Source: Bacteroidetes bacterium GWF2_33_38
GTDB lineage: Bacteria; Bacteroidota; Bacteroidia; Bacteroidales; GWF2-33-38
Reading direction: 5' to 3'
Length of the DNA: 56,003 bases
Assembly (NCBI GenBank): GCA_001769505.1
Contig: MEOF01000060.1
Location: 1 to 56,003 of the forward strand
Of this stretch, positions 44,668 through 54,900 are shown one piece after another (position 1 is the first letter of the stretch; the number at the start of each line of letters is the position of its first letter). A program made the position numbers and the translations under genes. Under the pieces are notes generated by a model. That model was not told the origin of the DNA. It made no database searches and saw nothing but the letters and a program-made list of their open reading frames with translations.

Positions 44668-45399
44668 ATGAAAAAAGTGTTCGCAATTTTAATAATAATG
44701 GCTTTTTTCTCTTGTAAAAAAGAGAATATGTTCGATTGTTTCAAAGGAACTGGTGATATTATTTCTAAAAAAATTGAACTTGCTGAATTTCAAACCTTGT
44801 ATATTGAAGATAAATTTGATGTGAATATTTTTCACGACTCAATTGATTTTATAGAGATTTCGGCTGGCGAAAATCTTATTCCCTCGATAATAGTTGAAAA
44901 TAAAAATGGCACATTGAGCATCAGAAACGACAACAAGTGTAATTGGACAAGAAGTTATCGTAAATTAATTAGCCTTGATGTTCATACTCAGAATTTAAAT
45001 AAGATTGAAATTTACGGCCCAAGCGATATTTTTTTTCACGACACTCTCTCAGTCGATACATTTTATATCGATATTCGCACTGGAGCATCAAGCGTTTATG
45101 CAAAATTAGACTGTAATGCATCCTATTTCAGAGTTCACTCAGGAACAGGAACATTCAAATTGGAAGGTCATACACAGTTTAACTATGTATATTCGATAGG
45201 ATATGGATTTGTTTATTCGCATAACTTTATCGCAACTAATTGTCAGGTTATAAATAATTCTACTGGAGACTGTTTTGTTTATGCCTCTGATAAACTACAA
45301 GTTGAGTACAATTCTGTTGGAAATATCTATTATTATGGAAATCCAGAAACAATTGAAATTCTTGAGCAATCGACAGGCAAAATTCTCGCTATGGAGTAA
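44668..45399 (+). CDS. Head-GIN (DUF2807) domain lipoprotein
   Basis: The protein has 243 residues. A lipoprotein signal (MKKVFAILIIMAFFSC, lipid-bearing Cys16) precedes a DUF2807 'head GIN' beta-solenoid: GDIISKKIELAEFQTLYIED, then VNIFHDSIDFIEISAGENL and a run of short strand repeats. The family is abundant in Bacteroidota and was once called putative autotransporter adhesin; the role is not settled. It converges with uvrB, 20 bases between stops. Confidence 0.88.
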   Translation: MKKVFAILIIMAFFSCKKENMFDCFKGTGDIISKKIELAEFQTLYIEDKFDVNIFHDSIDFIEISAGENLIPSIIVENKNGTLSIRNDNKCNWTRSYRKLISLDVHTQNLNKIEIYGPSDIFFHDTLSVDTFYIDIRTGASSVYAKLDCNASYFRVHSGTGTFKLEGHTQFNYVYSIGYGFVYSHNFIATNCQVINNSTGDCFVYASDKLQVEYNSVGNIYYYGNPETIEILEQSTGKILAME

Positions 45400-45419
45400 A
45401 AAATAGGCGTTTATACATT

Positions 45420-47429
45420 TCAAAAACCATACTTTTCATTAAATATTTTTTCGAGTTCGAACATTTCGTCTCGTAAACGAGTAGCTTCGATAAAATCGAG
45501 TTCTTTTGCTGCTGCTTCCATCGCTTTTTTAGTTTTGGTAATTGTTTTTTGCAAACCATCTTTTGTCATGTATTTTACAATTGGGTCGGCAGCAATTTCA
45601 ACTTTATCGGGTTCTATATACGATTTTCCTTTTTTGTTTTTCTCAAAAACCGATTCGGTGGTATTTATGATTTGTCGTGGAGTGATATTATTTTCGATGT
45701 TATATTTTATTTGTTTTTCGCGTCGTCTTTCGGTCTCATCTATCGTTCGCTGCATTGAATTGGTAATTTTGTCGGCATACATAATTACTCGACCGTTTAT
45801 GTTACGTGCTGCACGACCAGAGGTTTGTGTAAGCGAACGTTCGGAGCGTAAAAAACCTTCTTTATCGGCATCGAGTATTGCAACTAGCGAAACTTCGGGT
45901 AAATCTAATCCTTCGCGAAGTAAGTTTACGCCAACCAACACATCAAACAATCCTTTTCGCAATCCGTCCATAATTTCGACTCGCTCAAGCGTATCAACAT
46001 CAGAATGAATATATCGACAACGAATATTTATTTTCGCCAAATATTTTGTAAGTTCTTCTGCCATACGCTTGGTAAGAGTTGTAATTAAAACTCGTTCTTC
46101 CTTTTCGACACGAATGTGAATTTCGTTTACCAAATCGTCGATTTGATTTAAGCTTGGACGAATTTCGATGGGAGGGTCAAGTAAACCCGTTGGACGAATC
46201 ACTTGATCAACGTAAGCACCTCCGCATTTTTCGAGTTCATAATCGGCAGGAGTCGCACTCACATATATGGTTTGCGTAGTCATTTGTTCAAACTCATCGA
46301 ACTTCAGCGGTCGATTGTCAAGGGCAGCAGGAAGTCTAAATCCATATTCAACCAAATTTACTTTTCTCGCTCTATCGCCACCATACATCGCTCTTATTTG
46401 CGAAATTGTTACATGACTTTCGTCAATCACCATCAAGAAATCTTTAGGAAAATAATCAAGCAAGCAGAAAGGTCTGTCGCCAGGTTTTCTCCCATCAAAA
46501 TAGCGAGAATAATTCTCAATTCCAGCACAATGTCCAACTTCACGAATCATTTCTATATCAAGCGAAACACGACTTTCGATACGCGAAGCTTCGAGATGTT
46601 GCTCGTTGTTTTTAAAAAATGCTGCTTGTTCAAACATATCGATTTGAATCTGTCGCAACGAGTCGTTTACTCTCGCTTTTGATGTCATGAAAATATTTGC
46701 AGGAAATATAACTGCGTTTTCAAGAGTTTCAATCGTATGCCCATTTAATGGGTCAAACTTCTCAATTTCATCAATCTGGTCGCCAAAAAAAATTACGCGA
46801 AAAGCAAAATCATCGTAAGCTGCATAAATATCAATTGTATCGCCTTTAACACGAAATGTTCCGCGTTTGAAGTCAATTTCGCTTCGAGAATATAGCGAAT
46901 CGACAAGCGTTCGCAGAAAAACATTACGTCCGATTTTATCGCCAATGCCGATATTTATAATATTATCATGAAAATCTTTCGGGTTTCCTATTCCATATAT
47001 ACAGGAAACCGACGATATTACAATTACATCTTTTCGTCCCGATAGCAAAGCAGATGTTGTACTTAATCGATATTTTTCGATTTCGTCGTTAATCGATAAA
47101 TCTTTTTCGATGTAAACCCCAGTAACAGGCATGTAAGCTTCGGGTTGATAGTAATCGTAATACGAAACAAAATACTCAACAGCATTGTCGGGAAAAAAAT
47201 GTTTAAATTCATTGAAAAGCTGAGCCGCAAGAGTTTTATTATGGCTTAAAATTAAGGTTGGACGATTCACATTTTTAATAACATTGGCAATGGTAAATGT
47301 TTTTCCCGAACCAGTAACTCCCAATAATGTTTGACTTTTCACCCCATTTTGAAGACCTTCGGTTAATTGACGAATGGCTTCGGGCTGGTCTCCGGTTGGT
47401 TGATATTCTGATTTGAGATTAAAATCCAT
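45420..47429 (-). CDS. uvrB: Excinuclease ABC subunit B
   Basis: The protein has 669 residues, the damage-verifying helicase of nucleotide excision repair. Motifs are Walker A GVTGSGKTF, the beta-hairpin YYDYYQPEAYMP, DESH, motif V/VI GVNLLREGLDLPE and QTSGRAARN, and a C-terminal UVR motif (KAMEAAAKELDFIEATRLRD). It lies five bases after the MATE gene stop, so they are co-transcribed. Confidence 0.97.
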   Translation of the reverse strand: MDFNLKSEYQPTGDQPEAIRQLTEGLQNGVKSQTLLGVTGSGKTFTIANVIKNVNRPTLILSHNKTLAAQLFNEFKHFFPDNAVEYFVSYYDYYQPEAYMPVTGVYIEKDLSINDEIEKYRLSTTSALLSGRKDVIVISSVSCIYGIGNPKDFHDNIINIGIGDKIGRNVFLRTLVDSLYSRSEIDFKRGTFRVKGDTIDIYAAYDDFAFRVIFFGDQIDEIEKFDPLNGHTIETLENAVIFPANIFMTSKARVNDSLRQIQIDMFEQAAFFKNNEQHLEASRIESRVSLDIEMIREVGHCAGIENYSRYFDGRKPGDRPFCLLDYFPKDFLMVIDESHVTISQIRAMYGGDRARKVNLVEYGFRLPAALDNRPLKFDEFEQMTTQTIYVSATPADYELEKCGGAYVDQVIRPTGLLDPPIEIRPSLNQIDDLVNEIHIRVEKEERVLITTLTKRMAEELTKYLAKINIRCRYIHSDVDTLERVEIMDGLRKGLFDVLVGVNLLREGLDLPEVSLVAILDADKEGFLRSERSLTQTSGRAARNINGRVIMYADKITNSMQRTIDETERRREKQIKYNIENNITPRQIINTTESVFEKNKKGKSYIEPDKVEIAADPIVKYMTKDGLQKTITKTKKAMEAAAKELDFIEATRLRDEMFELEKIFNEKYGF

Positions 47430-47434
47430 CGGTT

Positions 47435-48766
47435 TTAAAATTTATGGTGTTTCCAATTTCCAAATTTAAGATACAAAAAAGAAACTGTGCCCAACAGAAT
47501 TGCATATACAAATTCAGAAGTCCAAACAATTGCCGGTGTTTGCGGATTCACAATTGTTACGTAATAAATGTAAATTAAATACATGCCAATAACAGAACTT
47601 TCGATTAAAAGAGCAGTTAATGTTTTGCCTGTTCCAGTAACTCCATTAAAAAGTATAAATGCAGGAGAAATAATAAGCAACGCACCATTAACAACATTTA
47701 ATGACGCAAAAGAATCCCGAATTAAATTTACATCGGGTGTATAAACACTCAAAATAATTTCGGGGAAACACAAATTAAAAAAAGTTAAAACCAACTCAAA
47801 TCCTATACACATTAAAATTGCTTTAGAAATGAGTCTCATGACTTCGTTTGGTTTTTTCTGTCCCATTAAATTACTAGTAAGCGTATTAACGGCAGAAGCA
47901 AATCCCCAAACTGGAACCATAAGTACAATATAAACGCTTCGTACAATGTTTGAAACAGCAAGTTCGTGTTCTCCTAATTTTTCGATTAAAATGAAAAAAA
48001 TTAACCACGCACTCATCGATATTAGAAGTTGAATCATTACCGGAAATGAAATTTTGAGAGTGGTTAAGAAAATCAATTTATTAAATTTGGAAAAGTATAA
48101 CAGTCCATACTTTTTTAAATCGATAATACGGAAAGTATAAATTATCAGAAAAACCGTTGCTACAGCCTCTGATATTGCCGATGCAACTGCAGCACCTCGA
48201 ATTCCCATTGGAGAAAAACCCAGTTTTCCGAAAATCAACACATAATCGAGCACAATATTTACAACTGCCATCAATATAAAACTGTACGAAATCACCCTTG
48301 TTCGTGAAATTCCAATATAAAAAGCTCCAAAAACTAAATTAATAAATGCGAAAATAATTCCCCACGAACGAGAAGATAAATATGCCGACGCATTGCTCAA
48401 AATATTTGTGGAAGTGATTGTTTTAGATAGTATTTCGGGCGTAATAAATCGTAAAAAAAGGAACATTAATATTCCAAATAAAAACAAAAAGTAAAACGAA
48501 TGGTCGATGGTTCGCCCAATCAGATTGTATTTTCGCTCTCCGTTTCGTCGAGCAACAATTATTTGCGTGCCGATTGCAAAGCCATTTCCAATCATAAAAA
48601 TTACAAAATAGAAAACCCCAGCAATTGCCGATGCTCCCAATTCGTACTCTCCCACTCTACCCAAAAAAGCCGTATCGGTAATATTTACAACATTTTGTGC
48701 AATGCTGCCCAAAATGATTGGATAAGCTATACTCCAGATATTTTTATATGAAAATGTCGACATCAA
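47435..48766 (-). CDS. MATE family multidrug/cation antiporter
   Basis: The protein has 443 residues and twelve predicted membrane helices in two related halves. The start YPIILGSIAQNVVNITDTAF and GELGASAIAG-like loop (VGEYELGASAIAGV) are typical of MATE transporters, which expel organic cations in exchange for Na+ or H+. The substrate is unknown. It is the first gene of an operon with uvrB. Confidence 0.9.
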   Translation of the reverse strand: MMSTFSYKNIWSIAYPIILGSIAQNVVNITDTAFLGRVGEYELGASAIAGVFYFVIFMIGNGFAIGTQIIVARRNGERKYNLIGRTIDHSFYFLFLFGILMFLFLRFITPEILSKTITSTNILSNASAYLSSRSWGIIFAFINLVFGAFYIGISRTRVISYSFILMAVVNIVLDYVLIFGKLGFSPMGIRGAAVASAISEAVATVFLIIYTFRIIDLKKYGLLYFSKFNKLIFLTTLKISFPVMIQLLISMSAWLIFFILIEKLGEHELAVSNIVRSVYIVLMVPVWGFASAVNTLTSNLMGQKKPNEVMRLISKAILMCIGFELVLTFFNLCFPEIILSVYTPDVNLIRDSFASLNVVNGALLIISPAFILFNGVTGTGKTLTALLIESSVIGMYLIYIYYVTIVNPQTPAIVWTSEFVYAILLGTVSFLYLKFGNWKHHKF

Positions 48767-48780
48767 ACAAATTTAGCCTG

Positions 48781-48788
48781 CAAAGGTA
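48781..48788 (-). promoter_or_regulatory. -7 box (TACCTTTG) of the MATE-uvrB operon
   Basis: An exact TAnnTTTG on the minus strand, 15 bases before the MATE ATG. The wider sequence GCCTGCAAAGGT also occurs upstream of fusA (25,188-25,198), where the box is imperfect. Confidence 0.5.
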
Positions 48789-48845
48789 CGTAAGAAGTAT
48801 TTACTATTGAGAGAATGTAAAGAGTTTTTTTAAGTAAAAAAAATA

Positions 48846-48885
48846 AAAAAATCTAGACAGCCTTAGAAAGTTTGTCTAGATTTTT
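48846..48885 (-). terminator. Rho-independent terminator after the second giant gene
   Basis: On the minus strand AAAAATCTAGACA and TGTCTAGATTTTT form a long stem around a 13-base loop, followed by TTTATTTTTTTT. It lies about 50 bases after the stop of the giant gene. Confidence 0.88.
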
Positions 48886-48933
48886 ATTAAAGACTATATT
48901 GAAGATAAATGCTTTACATATTGTCTAATGTTG

Positions 48934-51900
48934 CTAATTATCTACCACAATTTTGAATACATTATCGTATTTTTCTCCAATCACTAATCTTAGAAAATAC
49001 ACTCCTGTTGGGAAATTTTTCAAATCAATTTTTTTATCGGATAAATAATTTTCAAATCGTTGATTTATTAACTGTTTTCCTACAATATCAGAAATTACAA
49101 TTTGTATGGGTTCAAAATTATTTTCAACTCCAAAATTAATATATCCATCGCTTACCGGATTTGGATAAATGTGTACGTTAAAATTGTTGTTAACCGATAA
49201 AATTGATGTTAAATAATTGCCAATATATATGCTATCAATTGCTACACATCCAAGACTGTCGGTAATGGTAACTGTGTAAAATTGACTACATAAATTTGTT
49301 ATATAATCGCTTGTATCAAGTGTCAAATTATTCCATTGATAGCTGTACTGTTCAGTAATATCGACTGGCATAATATGAATAGTTCCAACACATAAGCTAT
49401 CGGTATCGCGAACAGTATTGAAAACATAATTCAAATTATGAACATCTAAAAATGCTTCGGTTGAGAACAAACTTCCGCAAGTAGTTGTTAATTTACAATA
49501 ATAGCCTGCTTCACTTGAGGTAGAAATCTGCGAAATTTTAAGAGTATCATCAACACTAAGGGTTAGATTTGAGCCTGTTTTTTTCCATTGATATGTTATA
49601 TTTTCGCCTTCAGCAGCAATCGCAAAATACACACTGTCACCCATACATTTTTCTGTACTGACTGGATTCGTCAAAATAGCTAAATTATTGAGACTTAAAC
49701 TCGCCGAGTCAGTCATAACAGTATCTCCACACGAATTCCCTATTTGACAGAAATAATATCCTAAATCATTTTGGGAGATTGAATTCAAAGCCAATACATT
49801 TGATAATTCATTCGGTATGTCAACTCCATTTTTAAACCACTGGTATGTTAATGATGGTCCTGTTGCTGTTGTTTTAAACTGAACGGAATTTCCAATGCAT
49901 TTTAATTGGCTGATTGGCTGATTAATAATATTCGTTGTATATACAGTTAAAAAAGCAGCATTGCTTGTATCGATGCCACACATATTTTCAACTATACAAA
50001 AATAACTTCCTGATAATGTGTTAATTATATATGGGATAGAATACTTATTTGAATTTGCTCCAATAATATTGCTATCGTTAAAAGTCCACTGATAATTTAA
50101 ACCCACACCACTAGCCGATACAGAAAAGCCTACAGAATCTCCTTCGCAACCAGTTTTATTAACTGGATTGGTTATAATATATAAATTGTTAAGAGCGAGT
50201 GTTGCAAGACTACTAAAAACACTTCCGCAACTAGACGTAATCTGACATTTATAATCAGCAATATCCGATGACGATATGTTGTATAACGTAATTGCGTTTT
50301 GAGTCTGCCCCGTCATGTAATCATTGTTCTTAATCCATTTGTAAGTAATATCATCGCCAATAGCATCGAGTGCAAAATTTATAGTATCTCCCTGACATGC
50401 AACAACGCTTTGTGGTTGCGACAAAATCGTAACTACGTTGATACTTAAATTTACAGTATCGGAATAAATCGTATCACAGATATTGCTAATTCTACAGAAA
50501 TAATAACCCGAATCTAATGCAAGAATGTTTGTTTTGGATAATAGATTTGATGTTGCTCCATCAATAATCACATCATTCATATACCACTGATAAGAAATAC
50601 CTGTTCCTGAAGCAAGAACTGTAAAATTTGCACTTTGTCCAGGACACTTTTGTAAACCGATGGGTTGGGAAGTAATAACTGGAGTATTAATAAGTGATAT
50701 TGTCTTTATTACGGAACTTTTTGAACAGTTGCTAATAAAAGCCTCAACAGTATAATTTCCGGCAGAACTAACCACAATGCTATCCGAATCAGCTCCTCCG
50801 ATAATTATTCCATTTACTTTCCATATATAAGAATCGTAAATATCGTTAACCGAAAGAATAATTGAAGCACCAGAACAAACAAAATCATTGGCTAAAATTG
50901 TAGGCGTTTCTACATTGATAACTGTAAGAACATGGCTATTTGATTCGCCATTACAATATCCATCTGAGACTTTTACGGAATAAATACCTGAGGAATCTGT
51001 AATAACTGTACTATTGTTTGCTCCAAATATATCAACGCCATTCAACATCCATTGATATGATATATACGCTGTTGATAGGCTTAACGTAGTTTCTGAATCA
51101 CAAACCGTATCTGAACCAATTACAAAAGGAGCAATATTTATAGGTTCGTAAACACGAATACTATCCGTTTTCAAACAACTATTATTATCGGTTACTGTTA
51201 CAAAATATGTTCCTGCTGAAATGTTTTCAAGATCTTCAATTGTACTATCATTCGACCATAAAATATCATATGGGGAAGCTCCTCCAAATAAAGTAAAATC
51301 GATAGCTCCATCATCAAAAGAGTAACATGAAGCATCTGTAACATTAAAATCAAAATTTATCGAGTCGGGTTGAGTAATCTCTAATGAATCGACAAAAGTA
51401 CAACCTAAGAAATCGCTAATCGTAACATAGTAAATGCCCGAACATAAATCACTTACAGAAGTAGAGACCGCATCATTTGACCAAATTATATCATATGGAG
51501 AAGTTCCTCCGGTTATGTTAATTTCAGCAATCCCTGAGCACTCTGCATAACAAAGGTTATTAGTAATCGTAATATTTGCAGTAGGAGCATTATTGGTGAA
51601 CACAGTATCTTCAATAGTATATGAACAATTATTTGCATCTGTAACAGTCAATCCATAAACTCCTGCATTCAAAGCGATATTGGGATTAACATAAACACCA
51701 TTTGACCACTCATAGTTATATGGGAAAACTCCTCCGGAAACAATCGCTTCAAGAATTCCATTGCTATTTCCACAATCAGTAGATGTAGAAATAATATTTA
51801 CGCTAATTTCATTAGGCGTTCCAAGCTGCACAGAATCTATTTTCGAACAACCGCTATTGTCTTGTACCGTTATATAATAAAGTCCTGCTGTAAGTCCATC

Positions 51901-54900
51901 ATTATAATCACTCAATATTTCATTTGACCATAAATAACTATATGGTGATGTTCCTCCTGAAATCTCTGCTTGCACACTTCCATTATTCTCTCCGCTACAC
52001 AATACATCAACAACATTGAATGAAATTGAAATACTGTCGGGCTGATTCACAAAAACAGAATCTACAACTTCGCACCCAACTGCGTCTGTAACAGTTACAG
52101 AATACCAATCGGAACATAAATCAGAAATATTTGTTGAAATATCTAATGTTGACCAAAGGTAATTGTAAGGTGATGTGCCTCCTGTTACAAAAAGAGAAGC
52201 ATTGCCATCGCAAATACCATTACAACTTGTATTAACTGAATTGAATGAGAGTATTGGTTGATCATTTGTATTGACAAAATAAGTTAGAACTGTATCGCAA
52301 CCATTAACGTCTGATATAGTAACGATATAACTTCCTCCCGAAATTCCAAATATTGGATTATTGCTGTATCCCGACGACCAATTATAAGAATATGGTAATG
52401 TTCCTCCGATTGTATTAATAATTATACTTCCATTACTAAGCGAACAATCTGAATTAGAAATAATTGTATTCAAACTAAATTCTTCGGGCTCTGATATAGT
52501 AACCTGCGAAACCGAAGGACATAAATTTCCATCGTTAACTGTTACAAAATACTCTCCTGCACAAAGATTATTTACATTATCGGAGATTGACGAACCTGCA
52601 TTTTCTGACCATAAGAATGTGTATGGACTTAATCCTCCCGATGCTATAATACTTGCTGTTCCATCACATATCCCATAACAAGTTGCGTTTGTTGATGTCG
52701 ATTGAATAACTACTGTTGGATGATTCAAAATTTCAATAGAATCGTTAATCGAACAACCATATGAATCTGTAACCGTAATGTAATAGTTTCCAATATCAAC
52801 ATTTAAAATGGTTGCTGTAGCCTCTCCATGCGACCAAGAATATTCGTAAGGACTAACTCCACCCGAAGCCGAGCATGAAATAAAACCCTGACAAGAAGTT
52901 AGACCAGACATTAATGATATAATAGGATTGCTAATATTTATAACGGCATTATTAGAATTTTCTATACCACAAATGTTAGACATTTCACATGAATAAATCC
53001 CTGTATTTGTTATATCTACAGAGCTTAATGATAGGGTGTTTGTATTTTCACCACTTAAAGGCAATCCATTATATTGCCATTGGTACGACAATCCAGAGCC
53101 TGAAACATCAACATTCAATAATACATTATCTCCATCGCATACATTTTGACTTAGGGGTTGGGAATTGAAAACAATATTATTTATTGATAATTGAACTTCT
53201 ATGCTGCTTACCACTCCACAAGAATTTGAAACTTCACAAACATACTCTCCCTCATCACCATCTAAAACCGAGGAAAATTCTAGAACATCATTTGATTGAC
53301 CAGCAATATCAATCCCGTCTTTCAACCATTGGTACGACAGAGCTGTTTCAGCAGTTGCTCCAACAACAAAACTAAGATTATCTCCTAAACAAGCTGACTG
53401 AGAAATGGGGTCAATCGTTATTACTGGGAAATTGTTTATTAAAGAAACCGTATCTGAATATACAATTCCGCATAAATTTGACACGATACAAAAATATTGT
53501 CCAGTATATAAATCGCTAACAGCCCCTATATTATATGTGCTATTCGTTGCATTTACTATTTGGACTTCGTTTTTATACCACTGATATGCTAATCCAGAAC
53601 CTTCTGCTATTACTTTAAACTGAGCACTTGTTCCCGGACATTTTACAAGGGTCAATGGCTGTGTAATAATTTCTGGAGTATTTAATGTTAATGTTGCCTC
53701 ATTACTTGTAATTAATGAACATTCATTTTGAATTTCACAAGTATAAATTCCTTCATCATCTTCCGATACAGAAAATAATGTAATTTCATTTGATGTTTCA
53801 CCTAAAATTTCACTCCCATCTTTTTTCCACTGATAAGTTATGTTATAACCTGTTGCCAACACGGAAAATGTAACATTATCGTTAGCACAAGTAATTTCAG
53901 ATTCAGGATGAGTTTGAATTCCTAATTGGTTTACTTTTAATTCAGCAACATCACTGATAATATTTCCACACGAAGTTGATACCTTACAAGTATAGTCTCC
54001 TGAATCTCCACTTGTTAATGAGTTAAGGCTCAAGTTTGGCTGAGTTTTTCCGGACATCAATACCCCATTTTTATACCATTGATACGACAATGCTGTACCC
54101 AAAGCACTTACGCTAAAAGAAACTGTATCTCCAGGACATCTAGTTTGACTGATAGGTTGAACGACTATTTCGGGTGAGTTAATGTCTAATATTGCTGTTC
54201 CCGAACTAACTGTTCCGCAAATATTTGTAACTTCACAATAATATCCACCTTCATCATTTATAGAACCAATTGTAAAAGAATATGTTGCACTAGTAGCTCC
54301 AAGGATAGAATTTCCATCCTTGTACCATTGATAATGTTTGTCAATACCCGAAGCAACAACATTGAATGTTGCTGTATTTCCAATGCATTTTAATAAATTA
54401 CTTGGATTTATAGTGATAATCGGAACAGATGGACTTACCGTGATACTTATCGGACTTGAAAACACTCCAACCCCACAATTATTCTGGGATTGAACGATTA
54501 GCGTCCCTGTTGTTGCATTAGAAGCAAAGTCCAATGTAATATTTTCGGTATTTCCATTAATTGTAACTCCATTTCCTGAATATATCCAATAGTACGTATC
54601 TACATTAGCAGCAGTAGGAACAGAATATTCAACACTTGTTTGACCTGCACACACAATCGATTCTCCAGATATTCCATTAGCATTATCTGGCAACGGATTT
54701 ACGACAACTTCAAAATCAGGAGAAGCGACTCCTACCCCACAAACATTTGTACAGTATACGCTAATAGTTCCTGATGTTGCATCGTCGGTCAATACCAACG
54801 CACTATTTATTGAAGAAGTACTAAAAGTCCCTCCTATTCCACTATAAGACCAATGATATGTTTCCGCTCTTGGGACAATTCCTACAGTATATAATGAGCT

